From: Pleodorina starrii
Lineage: Eukaryota > Chlorophyta > Chlorophyceae > Chlamydomonadales > Volvocaceae
Assembly: GCA_030267565.1 (NCBI GenBank)
Contig: BRXU01000018.1
Span: forward strand, 1,612,001-1,676,000
Length of the DNA: 64,000 nt
Direction: 5' to 3'
Positions 14,801 through 26,935 of the stretch are shown here, piece after piece (within the stretch, counting starts at the first letter, position 1; each line of letters starts with the position of its first letter). Below the pieces are notes generated by a model, which saw nothing but the letters and a program-made list of their open reading frames with translations, was not told the DNA's origin and searched no databases. Both the position numbers and the translations under genes were made by a program.

Positions 14801-17800
14801 ACACGCCACACACACACACACACACAAGCACACCTCCCCGCCCCACCCCACCCCGCCCCTTACCTTGACGCCCGCCTTGGGCTCCGAAACCCGCCCAAAC
14901 GCATGCAGCGCCAGGAAGCGCAGCGCCGCCTGCGTGTCCTCCGGCGTGGCGGTGGGCAACTTGAGGGCCGAGATCAGCGCATCCAGACACCGGCCGCGTC
15001 GCTCCGAAACCACCTTGGACACGTCTCCTCCCTCCTCCCCGCCATCACCATCGCCCTGCTCCTCCCCCTGCTGCTGCTGCTTGTCCTCCTCGTCCTCGGC
15101 GGCGGCTGTCCGCCCCTCGCCCCCCGGCTGCAGCGGCGGTGCCCCCCTCAGGAAGGCCTCCATGAGTGAGCCCACGTAGCGGTGGTAGCCCTCGGCATCC
15201 AGACCCTGTAATGAGGGGGACAAGGGAGAGAAGGGGGATGGGGGGATGGGGGGGTGGGGGTACAGAGTGTAAAAACAAGTCCGAAGCTGACAGGCAGGCT
15301 GGTCGACTCACATTACCGGCACGCGTCCGGACAGACCCTGAACCCGGTGGCCCCTTACCCCCTGTGGCCCCCGGGAATTACCAACGCTTATGGGTCATGG
15401 TCACACACATGCAGTCACAAGCCTGCGTGACAAACCTACAACTCCAACTACAACCGCGCTCCCACCACTCCCATCTCCCACCCACCCCCCGCCTCCGTCC
15501 CTTCGCTTCCCTCTCCTCCCCCTCCCCCACCTTGACCAGTTTGTCCATGATCTTGGTGTTCTTGTTGGCCCCCCCCAGCTTCTGCAGCGCCCCCGCCACC
15601 GCCATCTTGACCTCCACATCCGGGGAGCGGTCCATGAAGGCGGACACGCCGTCCTGGAGACCGAGACAAAGGGGGGGGGGTCAGGGGGAGAGAGGGTGCG
15701 GGGGCGGGGGGAGAGAGAGGATGCGGGGGGGGTCAGGGGGGGTGAGGAGTGTGTATGTGTGTGTGTGTGTGTGTTTTGAGGAGGAGCGATGTTTTGAAGA
15801 AGGTTAAATGCTTCGGGAGGATGGAGAGCGAGGAGAGTACAAGCGGGTGGGGGGGTCAGTGGGACTGTTCGCAGATACCAAGCACTTATGAAGGGTGGGG
15901 GGAGGGGGGCCGCAGCGGGGCGAGGTAGGGCGTGTGTGTGGGGGGGGCCTCCTTCGGACCCGGGCCCCCGCGAGCACCAACATAGCACCATACGTGGCTC
16001 TCTCCATCCATTGCCTCCCCCCGGCCCTCTCTTCAGCCCAGTACTCCGAAGTCCCATCCATGCGGCCCTCCCCTCACCCCCCCCCAAACCACCATCTAAA
16101 AAGTAAAACCCTCGGTGGGCTCACGAAACCCTGACGAGTCCCCTGCAGCAGACAAACCCCGCATCTGACAAGTCCCCCGTTCGAATCCGGCACCACTCAC
16201 CAGGAGCTTCACCCCGCTGGCGTGCAGGTAGCTGCTGTTCTTCTTGATCGCCCCCGCCAGCGTCGACACAAAGTTGGGCGAGAACACTCCCGCCACGTGC
16301 TCCGGCCGCAGGTGCGGCAGCAGCCGACTGAAGAGCTGGAAGCCCAGGTAGCGCCGCTCGTGGGAGGCGACCATCAGCCGACCCTCCACCACCACCCCCC
16401 AAAACGCCTCAAGCAGCGGCCCGCTCACAGCCCCCTTGCCCTCCGCAGACTTGGCCGCGGCGGCAGCGGCCTTGGCCGCCCTGGCGGCCGCCTTGGCGGC
16501 CTTCTTGTCGGCGCCGCCGCCGCCCGGCGGCGGCGGCTCCGCCGCCGCCGCTGTCGCGGCGGCGGCGGTGGCCGCGTTCGCGGCATCCAGCAGATCTGCG
16601 TTGTTTCTGTTGGGTCGGAATCCGGGCAGCAGCAACGCCAGTAGGTACTGCCAGAGCGTGTGGAGCCTCGGGTGGGCGGCGGAGGAGGCGAGGAGCGCCG
16701 GCGCCAGCGTCTGGAGGTGCTCGCGGCGAAAGAGCCCGGCGGCGGTGGCGGCAGCGGCGGCGGCGGTCGCGGCCGAGGGCGCGGCGGCGGCGGCGCCGCC
16801 GGCTCCGGATCCCGGCGGCGCAAAGAGCTCGCGCGGCGGCGGCGGCGTGTCGGGTGGCAGCAGGCGGCAGGCGCGTACGGCACTGGGTGGCAGCTTGGGC
16901 CACAGCACCAGGGCCAGCAGGAGAGCCTGGGCGGGTAGGGGGTAGGGGATTGGGGGTAGGATTGGGGGTAGGGGTGGTGAGGAACACAGAGCGGGACGGG
17001 ATGGGGCGGGACGGGGTGAGGAGCGGCCCTTCCCCCTTGCTCTGCTGAACCCGGGCCAGGGCTGTACACACAACCGTGCAGGGGCGGGGCGGGGCGGCAT
17101 CCTGTACACACAGGACAATGCCGCGAGGTCAGTCAGTCGGTCGGTCAGTCAGTCGAAACACCGGCGCCAGGCGCTGCCGGCCCGGTCCACCGCACTTGCG
17201 CGTGTGTGGCGTGTAGCTCCGCACACACCCCACCCCACCCCACCTCCGGTGTCGCCTCCGCCGGCGGCGCCGCCAGCATGCCTGCCAGCGGCTGCCCCGC
17301 CGCCGTCACCTCCTCCATCCCCTGCTCGTCCAACCTCTCCGCCGCCGCCAGCGCCAGCGCCGCCGCACACTCGCGCAGAAACGACTTCCGGAGCCCGCAC
17401 TGAATCAGTCCGTTGAACAGGCGGCACAGCAGAGACTGCTCCAGGGGCAGTCCCGAGCGAAGCAGGGCGCCGTACCCAAACATGCGCCCCAGCAGCGTCT
17501 CCTTGGCGTCCTGATAAGGCCCAGCACGGACAGTGCCGAGAGGATAACAAGAAGATAGCGCAGCGGAGACGGAGACGGCGTTAGCGAACGGACCCGGAAC
17601 ACAACAATAATTGGGGGGGGAGGGCGGGTTGGGGTTGGGTCGGATAGGGCTCGAGCGGGTTGGGGTAGGGTTCGGATACAGCATCAAGGTTGGGGCGGGT
17701 GTGTGTGTCACAAGCTCACAACAACGCGCTCTGCCAGGCCCCTGCCCCTGCCCCCCCTGCCCCCGCTCTGCCTCGCCCCCACAGCCGCGAGTCCCCCGTG

Positions 17801-19090
17801 TGTCGTCGTGTCCCGCAGGCAAGGCCGGCGGCGGTGGTGCCGTACACTGCGGTACGGCAGTAGGGCGGCACTCACCCCTCCCCTGAGCGGTCCATCTATG
17901 CAGACCTCCAGCAGCACCATGACTCCAGGGGCGGTCAGGCAGTCGGCGCCGCCCACCGCCGCCAGCAGTCCCGCCAGGGCGGTGGCGTAGCCCTGACGGG
18001 CGGCCTGGCGGGAGGAGCCCAGACCGCGGGCCAGGCGACGCAGCGTGTACACCTGGGGAGGTAGAGGGGAGGGGGAGTGAGGGGGAGCGGGAGGGGGGGG
18101 CGGGGTGAGGGGGGGAGGAGGGAGGGGGTGGTAAGCTGGTAAATAGGACGGACGTGGACGAACGGAGAGATAAGAGGGGGGTTGGGTTGGGAGTGGGATG
18201 CGGCAGTGGTACATGCGCTGCTGGTGCTGGTGCTGAGGGGGGAGGGGGTAGGGGGGAGGGAAAGGGGGGGAGGGGACCTCGCATGCCGGGTGGACGAGCG
18301 AGTGGGGCCACCGCTTCCTTGGAGGGGAGTGGAGTGGAGCGGAGGGGGAGGGGGAGAGGGCAGATGAGGGGACCCGGCTCTGGGGACTGTGCCAGAGGCC
18401 CGGGGCGGCTGCCGTGCTGCTGTGGCGGGCGGGGGGGGGGGAGTTCGCGGGCGCCGGTGTGGTGCGGCGTGGTGGGTTGGCCGTTGCCGTACTCACCGTG
18501 GTGGGGGAGCAGCGCCTCAGGTGGTACTCCAGGAGCTTAATCTTGGGGGAGCCCTCCTCCGGGGGGCTCTCCGTGTCCTTACCCAACGTGGCCAGGTGTT
18601 TTAGCTGGTCCTCGGTCACGTCTTTGACCAGCCCGCGAGCCGCCGCGATACGGACGTTCTGCGGCCGGCAAGGTTTCGGGGACGGCGGGCGTGAAGCACC
18701 GCCCGAGCCATGCAATTAGGCCGTGGCTCTCTCTCCCGCCAGCGAGCTTTGGTTTATGTGTACAAGGCAGGCGAGGGGCAGCTGTACATGGACACAAGCT
18801 GGGGATGCCGCCGCCACGCCGACAGGCCAGGACGCACCTCGTCATAGGACGCCATGTCCCAGAAGTATTGTAGTACCTGTCGTCAAAAAAATGTGCCCAA
18901 AGGTTTAGGTTACTCCGGGAAAAAACAGCGTTTGTCAACCAAACACAGTAAGCTGGGTGCCAGCTCTCGCAGGCTTCTCGAATGGCCCTTATAGGCAACT
19001 TACTGCTTGGCTCGTGTTGAGAGCCGTCGCAGCATCCGGATACTCATTCCCGTCATCGCCGCCGTTCGCCAAGTCCTTGTCGCTCGCCAT
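8885..19090 (-). CDS. Pol5/MYBBP1A-like nucleolar protein (DNA polymerase phi family)
   Basis: Despite the family name, Pol5/MYBBP1A proteins act in the nucleolus in rRNA transcription and ribosome assembly. Fifteen exons join in phase: 19004-19090, 18838-18876, 18497-18658, 17876-18052, 17244-17510, 16201-16926, 15531-15653, 14864-15205, 13740-14500, 12416-13167, 11766-11899, 11232-11464, 10412-10788, 10075-10194 and 8885-9610, about 1674 residues. Family marks in order: VLQYFWDMASYDE, NVRIAAARGLVKDVTEDQL, VYTLRRLARGLGSSRQAARQ, LGRMFGYGALLRSG, then later PWADVLVDLMLALMARP and ISAEGLADLVRVV, followed by long acidic runs. The C-terminus has K/E-, acidic- and RGG-rich tracts ending PAKKARR. The start ATG at 19090 (MASDKDLANGG) precedes a clean donor. 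The intron after exon 14 has a GC donor. Exon 9 needs a one-base correction within about 14225-14273. Confidence 0.9.
10201..10226. repeat. (TTGGGG)4 tract at a Pol5 splice acceptor
   Basis: Four tandem TTGGGG units. On the coding strand they read CCCCAA repeats that end directly in AAAAG, the acceptor of exon 14 (10075-10194), so this repeat takes the place of the usual polypyrimidine tract. Confidence 0.8.
11509..11596. repeat. Telomere-like T/A/G repeats in a Pol5 intron
   Basis: Repeated GGTTTTTAAGG units pass into GGTTTTAGGG-like units on the plus strand, resembling TTTAGGG/TTTTAGGG plant and algal telomere repeats. They lie within the intron between exons 11 and 12. Confidence 0.6.
14225..14273 (-). 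other. Frameshift site in Pol5 exon 9
   Basis: Upstream of this GC-only run the frame reads a Lys-rich KKRKTAAGAAAGGGG stretch. Downstream the family-like helix SVHQALHDTLSYIRKAL is in the next frame. Exon 9 is 761 nt long where 760 is needed, so one base is in excess (or two are missing). The run of five G (coding strand) at 14244-14248 is the likeliest site. No GT-AG intron fits. Sequencing error and a real mutation both remain possible. Confidence 0.7.
17546..17594 (+). repeat. Dispersed short element, copy 4 (diverged)
   Basis: AACAAGAAGATAGCGCAGCGG followed by AGACGGAGACGGCGTTAGCG, in a Pol5 intron. It shares the GAAGATA...GCAGCGGAGACGG...GCGTTAG order with copies 2 and 3. Confidence 0.6.
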
Positions 19091-19717
19091 TTGAGCAGAG
19101 CTTTTACAAACTACAAAGGTGACATCTAATTTCTTTCGAACATGCCTTCACCTCACAGGGACTTGCCGAATTTTCGACTAACAAACAACGAGTCGAGCCG
19201 TACCGGTAAGCGAATGTCAGAGGCACGCATTGGCGAGGCACAACTTGCTCACCAACGCTATGTGCACTAGCTAGAACTCAAAGACACCCTAACTGATATG
19301 CGGTTATATAGCCGGACGTCCCGCTAGCCATTGTCTCGCTTCCTAGCCATTGGAGTCCGCGTAGCGAGCCGCTTTTGCAGGCCTGTACTATTTGCCATTA
19401 AATAGTAGTAAAGCATATACGTAGGTGTTGCACTATTGCGAGGATGAGGCTTGGGTTGGTTACTGTTAGGCTTTAGCTGCAACGGCGCAGCCCTTCGCGG
19501 AGAATGCTCGCACGTGGCAGAGCTTCAGTTGGAGCCTGTAAGGGGCTGACAGGCCCCGCCTGGTGGGTCGGTCGGGCCTGCAGCGGTACCCTCAAGGCAA
19601 GGTGCTGCCGAGGTGAGCGAGCCATTTCGCTTTCGCTGCCAATAGGTGCATCAATTGTCACCTTCATCTTCATCATAAGCATGTGGTTCTCTCGCAGAGT
19701 CGCCAGCGCCACGGGTG
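19091..19717. other. Divergent promoter region, Pol5-like and Nudix-like genes
   Basis: About 630 bp separate the two start codons. The stretch 19100-19480 is clearly AT-richer than its surroundings and holds no supportable gene; it should contain both promoters. From 19500 an open plus-strand frame runs up to the Nudix-like start and could hide a further 5' exon. Confidence 0.5.
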
Positions 19718-22569
19718 ATGTCGTCGACCTCATCCCCGACCTCCCGCTCTTGCTTCTCGGGGCACTCAGCCACGGAACTGCAGCGCTGGCTGGTAAGGAT
19801 ACTATCCTCTGAAAAAAAAGAACGCCGCGGCCGGACCGGTCACAGGGCCGCAAGTCCAAGCCCTCCCCTGTGCCTCGCCCTGTGCGGTCTGTCCTGTCTG
19901 CCCCACGCAGGAACAAGGCGGCGTGGACACAGCTGTGTACGGCACCGGCATGGCCAAAACAGTCCACGAGCTGTTCGATGAGGTGCGGCGCTGCGCCCGG
20001 GGGGGACGGGGGGCGGGGCTGGTCGGGCACGGGACGGACGGGCCCAAGGGTCAATCAGCCGCGGACCACAGACCGACGGCGACTCGGCCAGAGGGTGCAG
20101 CAAGACCCGCGCTTGCCGACCCCGCCCGGTACTCCCCGGATCGGTGCCGCCCCCTCGCAACCGCGCCGACCTGTGCGATCTGCCCGTGGGGGGGGGGGGA
20201 AAGGGAGGAAAGGGAGGGAGCCGGGATCGTGGGGCCCCAGCACCGGCGCCCCCACCCGCATGGGGAGGAAAGAGAGGGAGCCGGGACCCCAGGGGGGGGG
20301 GCGCTGCCGGTGCCGGGACCCCGCGAAGACACTCTGTTGCACCCGGGGGTCGTCGGTAAGGGGTGGCGGAGGCGGCGGGGGCACATGGTGTGTGTGGGGG
20401 GGGACTGCCCCCCCAGCCCTCCGCCCCGCCGCCGCATGCTGGCACGCCCCTCATCCAGGGAGGGCCCACAGCGCCACAGGAGGGCCCACACCACACACAC
20501 CACCACCACCACCACCACCACCCCTACCACCACCACCACCACCACCACCACCCCAACCACTGCCCCAGCAAAACCTCCCGACCGTCCCCCCGTCCCGTCC
20601 GGTTCGGTCCGGTCCGCGGTCAACGTGTCCGGTCACCATTGCGTTGCCGGTCTCTCCCTCTCCCTCTCCCTCTCCCGAGGGGGGGGGCCCTCGGTCTCTG
20701 AACCAGCACGAGCTCGTGCTGCTACCTGGGGGGGTGGCCCTGGGGGGGGGGCACACGCCCATCCACCGCCCATCCACACGCCCATTCACCAGCCGCCCGG
20801 CCCCGCCTCCCGCTCCCCCTCCCCTCCCCCCGCCCTCCCCCCCGCTCCCCCTGCCCCCTCAGGTGTCCAAGCAGGAGAGTGTGTTGGAGGTGGAGGGCGG
20901 TAAGGCGCTGCGTATCGTCAATGTGTTGTCGCTGCACGTACTCAACAGCCGGGGCCAGGTGGGAGGGGGGGGCGGCAGGGGGGCAGGTTGGGGGAAGGGG
21001 GGACGCGACGGACGACTTGCCCCGGGTGGCGAGGGCGAGAGCAAAGTGAGGGATACACCAAATTACCAAATGCACATGACCGTTCCCGTGTGCTCTCGTG
21101 GGTACGGCGTCGTCCATCGCCGCTGCGACGTGGCCTTCCCCTCCCTGCAGCGGCACTCTGCTCGCGGCCCCCCGCCGCCCCGCCCCGCCCCGGCCACCCA
21201 CGCCCGCACCCCCTCAGTCGCCCTCCCTCCCACAAACCCCCATTTGGGGGGGGTGGGGTACGTAACCACGTGGTTACCCTGTGGCCCCTGCCGCCGCCGC
21301 CCCTCCCTCCCTCCCTCCAGGTTCCAGCCACCATACCCAATGACGCACTGCACTGCACGCGCAACCCTCCCCCTCCGCCCCCTCCCCATGCCACCCTTCC
21401 TCCCCCCCTTCCATCTCTTTCCCCCTCCCCTCCCCCTCCCTCCCTCCCCCTCCCTCTCCCTGCCTCCGTCCCCCTCCCCCTCCCCTCCGCCCCCTCCCCC
21501 TCCCTCTCCCTGACCCCTCCCCCTCTCCCTCCCCCCCTCTCTCCTCCAGATCCTGTTTGAGGACGAGCAGGTCCTACCCGACGGTCGCTCCCGGCGCCGC
21601 AACGTGCCCGTGAGTGAGAAGATGGTGGGCAACGAGCCCTGGCTGGCGGCACTGCACCGGGCGGTGAGGGAGGAGCTCAGCAGCGCACTGCCGGAGGACT
21701 ACCAGGTCGGGGGGGGGGGAGGGGGGGAGGGAGGAAGGGAGGGAGGGGGGGAGGGAGGGAGGGAGGGGGGGAGGGAGGGAGGGAGGGAGGGAGGGAGGGA
21801 GGGGAGAAGAAGAGTGTGTGTGTGGGGGGGAAGGGGAGTGGTTGACCTCGTTGTGGCGGAAGTTACCCTGCGCTGGCTGGTTGGCTGGCTAACGATGGGG
21901 CCTCAGGACCCAACGGTTTGTGTACGGCACTCGTACTTTGCAGGTGACGTTGCTGGAGGACTCGTACTTTCTACGCACCGAGTACTCGAGCTCCATGAGC
22001 TATCCGGGCCTCCTGACAAAGGTAGGTACGACAAGCAGCAGGACTCCCAACCTCATCGCCGTACGCCCGTACCTGCCATTTGCCACCTCCGCAACTGCAT
22101 GGGGGCGGCGGCAGTTGTCCGTTCCTCCATTCCGCACCCACGCCGGCCGCCCCTCGCCCCCCCCCTCCCACCATTGCCCAACCCTCACCCGTCACCCCCC
22201 GCACCGCCGCGCTCCGCGCCCTATCCCCGTCCCTATCCTCCCACCTCCCCATACGCGCTCCCCACTCGTCCTCGCCCCTGCCTCCCTTACCTCCCTCCCC
22301 TTGACCCGGCCCCTTCCCGGCCTCCTCCCCCGTCTCCGCCCCTTACCCCTCTTTCCCTCCCCCCCCCACCTCCCCGCCCCCCACCTCCCCCACCCCCCTC
22401 TGCCCCCCCCCTCCCCACCGCCCCCCCCTGCCAGTACGTGTTCCACCGGGTTAAGGCCCGAGTGAGCGGTATCCCGGAGAGCCCCTTCAGCACCGTGGAG
22501 CCCCGACCCGGGGGTCAGCTGCTCACCAAGTGGGTCTGGAAGGCGCCGCCAGCGCAGGAGACCTTCTGA
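19718..22569 (+). CDS. Nudix-like conserved green-lineage protein, function unknown
   Basis: Six exons join in phase 0: 19718-19792, 19911-19982, 20863-20958, 21550-21705, 21944-22021 and 22435-22569 (stop TGA), 203 residues. In order the protein shows ELQRWLEQGGVDTAVYG, GMAKTVHELFDEVSKQESVL, a beta-rich LRIVNVLSLHVLN, ILFEDEQVLPDGRSRRRNVP, SEKM, an RAVREEL helix like the REUxEE part of a Nudix box, SYPGLLTKYVFHRVKARVSG and KWVWK. I recognise this order from unannotated plant and algal proteins with a Nudix-like fold. The leading Gly and Glu of the canonical Nudix box are missing, so hydrolase activity is doubtful. The ATG at 19718 is the first in frame before a clean donor. An upstream targeting exon is possible. 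Confidence 0.75.
20488..20553. repeat. (CAC)n microsatellite
   Basis: Two CAC/ACC runs in intron 2 of the Nudix-like gene. A His-rich peptide read from them is not coding. Confidence 0.9.
21709..21803. repeat. (GGGA)n purine tract
   Basis: Almost pure G/A run of GGGA, GGAGGGA and poly-G units directly after the donor of exon 4 of the Nudix-like gene. It could form G-quadruplexes on the coding strand. Confidence 0.85.
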
Positions 22570-22899
22570 AGCCGCTGGGCCCCAACCCCTCACCCCTCAC
22601 CCTGCCCTCCCTCCCTCCGCCCACTCCCTCGAGGGGGGCGGAGGGAGGCAAAGAGGGGCCACAGACGGGTCCCCACCGCCCGCCGCCGGCGAGGAGTGGG
22701 AGTGGGAGGTGGGGTGCGCCGCTCGCGTTGACGTGTGGGCGGCGGCAGTGTTGAGGGGTGCTCCCTGGCCCTGGGAGGGGTTCCTCCCTGGCCCTGATGG
22801 CCAAGGAGGGGGAGGAGATGGACGAGGCGAGGCGAGGCGGGCCCTTCCGGCTGTTCGGTGCTGCGAGGGCAGGTCGTGGGCGGTTGGGGGGGGCGGTAA

Positions 22900-22930
<31 letters not shown>

Positions 22931-24907
22931 CCGGGCGTCGGAATGGGCATGAGGCGGGGGCCTCGTGGGGGCCTCGAGGAGGAGGTGATGATACGTTTTT
23001 CGGGGGGGCCGGGGAAGGACGGTCGGAGTCGCAGTCGTGACCGTGAGCACCACGTGGTGGTTGTGGTGGTGGTGGCGGTGGTAGGGGGGGAATCTGAGGC
23101 AGAGGAGGAGGGCAGGAGGAGGGGGGAAGGGTGCGCTTGGTGACGTGTGTGTGTATGTGTGCGATTACGATTACGATCAGCAAAGCAAGTGCTCGGTCTG
23201 CCGAGGGAGGGGCGGGGGGCGGCGGCCGCGGCCGGACAGCGGCGGCAGCAGCAGCAGACGGGAACGCAGCGCTGGGCTGCGCTGCACCCCCTCCCTGCCC
23301 CGCCGTTCGCCAGCCCGCCAGCCCGCTAACCTACCGGTACTCTACTGAAACGGAGTTGGTGTCTTCGATTTGGAGTTTTGGACCCCGGCGGTGACCCGGC
23401 GGCGGCGGCGGCGGCGGCGCTGATGGTTTGACAGATTGACAGCCGACGACGACGTTGTGACACCACCGGGAGGAAACAAACCTGGTTGGGGCGGATTGGC
23501 TCTGTGGGCCGTTTCGTTTCGTTTCGCTTTACGACTGAACTGAAGGTGCGGCGCAATACGGTGCGGCGCTGTGCTCCCTCCCTTGCTGCCCCCCTGACCC
23601 GGACCTGGACGTGTACCAACGCTGACGCGCATTGGGCATTGCTCCCCCAGTTGGGGGAAATCTGTCGAGTTGGGACCCAGGGCCACGCCGGCTCGGCATG
23701 ATGTGTGTGTGTGTGTGTGTGTGTGTGTGCTTTCGGCGCCGCCGCGTTCTTGTTGCGAGGCGCTGCTCCTGTCGTTAGATTCCCCCCCTTCACGGCAGCG
23801 GCAGCGCTCGCTCCCGTGCGGTCATCGGGGTCGGGAGATGAATAAACGGGCACCGCGGTGCTTTCTGGCGGCCGTTGTGGGTGTGTCCCGCCATTTCCTG
23901 TCCCATCATGTTCTGTCCCATCCTGTCCTGTCCCATCCTGTCCTGTCGGTGCAGCTGTTGGCCGTGTGGCGGTGCGATCGGGAGGGAAGGGGGCCGGAAG
24001 GCAGGTGCGTTGCTCGGCAGCCTGTCACGAACAGAACATGGATGGAGGGATGCCGCGGAAGACCGGTTGATGGCTTGGCGGGGTCGTGTGGCCCTTAACC
24101 GGTGTAGGTGTGTGTGTATACCGGTATGTGCACCGTACGTGCCGCGTACCTCGGGGACGACGGGGGGGGCGGAGGTGGGTTGGGGCCAAGCGGCGGGGTG
24201 CCAGCTGAGCCACGGGTTGCACCGACCTCCCTGCCTGTCTGTCTGTCAACCTGCGTGCCTAAGTGTGTTTGTACGATTAACATCGTGCCTCGTGTCTGTG
24301 GTGGTGTGAGTGCCGTACTTGCAACTCTTGCCGCTGGCCGGTTCATGCCCCCAATAAGGCAATAACGGGCCCATCTGGGCAGTGGACCCACCGGGCGAAT
24401 CTCCGACCGATCGTTTTATCAAGCAGTATTTTGACCCCGGGGGGCGAAGCGGCGGGGGTTGCCGTTTCGCTGTGCACCGTTTCCGCGCCGTACACAGTAC
24501 CCTGCCGTACAATGCATGTGTCGCGGCCTGAGCTGGGCGGCCTCTTTCGTTACCGGTGGTGTCCGGGGAGGGGGGGAGCAGCCGCGTGCAGCCACCCGTA
24601 GGAAAGCCTCGGTCGGGCGCATCCCTCTTTCCTTGACGCCGCTGCCACCTCGCCCGGGACGGACGAGCGCACAAGGCATGTGCAGTGATGCGCACATAAA
24701 CAGACAGACAAGACCAGGACAGACAGACAGGGAAGGTGTTTTACCCGGATTTGCTTCCTGCCCTGCCCTGCCCTGCCGGCGCTGGTGTGTGCAGAACCGA
24801 TAAGTGTGAGCTCTCCAATGCGCCACGAAAGCTCCGGGGCTTCGAGAGCGGCTTTCTCGGCCAACTTTTTGGGCGGGGCCCCAGCGCGAAGCGCCCAGGG
24901 GGGCCCC
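22570..24907. other. Gene-free GC-rich stretch downstream of the Nudix-like gene
   Basis: No protein family was recognised on either strand. It contains a CTG run (22902-22930), a TG microsatellite (23702-23729), and a short tandem of CCTGTCCCAT-type units (about 23894-23950). The first few hundred bases probably hold the 3' UTR of the Nudix-like gene. Confidence 0.5.
23702..23729. repeat. (TG)n microsatellite
   Basis: About 14 uninterrupted TG dinucleotides in gene-free sequence. Confidence 0.9.
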
Positions 24908-24914
24908 GCCCTGT

Positions 24915-25028
24915 AGCCGTAGCGCCTCTAGCGTAGCTAGAGAAGCGGAGGACTTACTCGACTGAAATGTCGCCGTAGCGCCTCTAGCGTAGCTAGAGAA
25001 GCGGAGGCCTTACCCCACTGGAATGGTG
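24915..25028. repeat. 57-bp tandem pair carrying a small palindrome
   Basis: Two adjacent units (24915-24971 and 24972-25028), each starting GCCGTAGCGCCTCTAGC and holding the 7-bp inverted repeat CTCTAGC-GTA-GCTAGAG. They differ at several bases near the end of the unit. They mark the left border of the satellite-like region. Confidence 0.85.
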
Positions 25029-25036
25029 TCCGTCCG

Positions 25037-26935
25037 TAGTAGTCCGGTGTAATGCCTTTTTTTTGGCTTTTCGCTTTTCGTTTCGGCATTTCTCATCGCA
25101 TATTACATTCTGTATTGCAGGATATGCATCCGTACGCATGTTCAGCCATTTTTAAGCTTGTGCTAGTTTCCGCTGATCGCGGCCGAAGTCGCATCGACGT
25201 TTCCGCGCGTAGAAATTATCGCAATCGCTGTCAAATATTTTATAGTGGAATTGTGACATGGCGGCGCGATGTGAATCGTATTGCTATCGTGAAGTAGAAT
25301 TGCTCGGCTCCGAAACCCCGACGCGTAAAGTGCGTACATTTAGTTTGCGTCGCGAAATGTGCTTTACGCATTTAGATATATCATACATATCATTAATGTG
25401 CGATAACATAGCGTTAGGCTTGTGAAAGTCAGTCGCTGAACGCATTTTCGACGCAAGTCGCAAGTCGCGCTACGCTATGCTGATCGCGGCGATTAAAGTC
25501 GCGCGCGCCTGCACTACGTTGCGCTCGATGTAAATCGTATTGCTATTGTGAAAGTAGAATTGCTCGGCTCCGAAACCTCGCTACGTAAAGTGCGCAAGTT
25601 TATCGCTCGCGCGTTCGCTCGGCGACAGTCCGCGATGCAGCTCGCTGTGCTTCGCTGCGCTGTCGCTCGCTCGCTCGCTCGCTCGCATCGTAACGAAGCA
25701 TAGCGGAGCGTATCGCGGAGTCGTGCGCGCTAAGTCGTGCGCGCTTGCGCAGCGCTCCGCTACGTTCTGCTGCGCTTTGCTGCGCTGTCGCTCGCTCGGC
25801 TATGTTCCACTCTGCTGTGCTCGGCTAGCGTCACGAAGCATAGTGCAGCACAGCGTGCAGCACAGCGTGCAGCACAGCGGACTGTAGCGTTTCGTAGCGG
25901 AGCGTAGACTAGCTAGCATAGTGAACCGTAGCATTTCGTAGCGAAGCGGAGACTAGCATAGTGAATTGTAGCGTAGCGTAGCGTAGCATAGCATAGTGTA
26001 GCGCAGCATAGCGTAGTGTAGCATCACGTTGCGCACCATAGTGTAGTGCAGCGTGCACGATCGTAAATCGCACGTCACATTTCAACGTGCACGATTGAAG
26101 TCGCACACGTGCGTTCTCGCGGAGCATAGTGTAGTGTAGCGTCGCGTCGTGTCGCGTCGTGTAGTGCAGCGCAACATGCACGATCGCATTGCAATGCTAC
26201 GCAACGCAACACGACGTCGCGTCGTCGCGTCATGTAGCCTAGCGTAGCGTCGTGTAGCATGACGTTGCGTAGCGGATCGTAATGGAGCATAGCGGAGCGT
26301 AGCGTGGAGCATAACGGAGCGTAGCATAGCGTCACGTCGCGTCACGTAACGTAGTGCAGCGTCGCGTCGCGTCGCGTCACGTTGCATCGTGTCGCGTCGC
26401 TTCGCGTCGCATCATGTAGCGTAGCGTAGTGTAGCGTAGCATAGCGTTGTATAGCGGATCGTAATGGAGCATAGTGGAGCGTAGCATAGCGTAACGTCGC
26501 GTCACGTAACGTAGTGCAGCATCACGTCGCGTACCATAATATAGCGCAGCGTGCACTATCGCATTTCGACGTGCACGATTGAAGTCGCGCACGCGCCTTT
26601 TCGCGGACCATAGTGTAGTGTAGCATCATGTCGCGTCGCGTCGCGTCGTGTCGCGTTGCGTCGCATCGTGTCACGTGACGTCGCGTCGCGTTGTGTCGTG
26701 TCGCGTCAAGTCGTCGCGTCATGTAGCCTAACGTAGCGTAGCGTAGCATAACGTTGCATAGCGAATCGTAATGGAGCATAGCGGAGCGTAGCGTGGAGCA
26801 TAGCAGAGTGTAGCACGTAACGTAGTGTAACGTCGCGTCGCGTTGCGTCGCGTCGCGTCGCGTCCGCATCCGCAAGGGGCGCTACGGCAGCCCGCGGCCC
26901 AAAGGGCGCGCGCTTGTCCGTAGTACGTGCGATGT
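25037..26935. repeat. Satellite-like unit 1
   Basis: Begins with an AT-richer head (about 25050-25330) containing TTACATTCTGTATTGCAGG, TGATCGCGGCCGAAGTCGC and GGCTCCGAAACCCCGACGCG. It continues with a GCTCG-rich zone and then a long array of degenerate pentamers TAGCG, TAGCA, TAGTG and TCGCG to about 26870. It ends with CGCATCCGCAAGGGGCGCTACGG. The distance from head to head is 1885 bp (measured at TTACATTC, 25103 and 26988). Confidence 0.85.

Noticed and set aside
16150..16205. tRNA-like GTTCGAATCC motif on the plus strand
   Set aside because: The T-arm stem does not pair and no acceptor stem or anticodon arm can be built. It is at most a decayed tRNA-derived fragment in a Pol5 intron.
25052..25297. 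81-codon frame conserved in both satellite heads (also 26937-27182)
   Set aside because: Frame length is equal, but nearly all base differences between the copies change the amino acid. There is no sign of protein-level selection and no known family.
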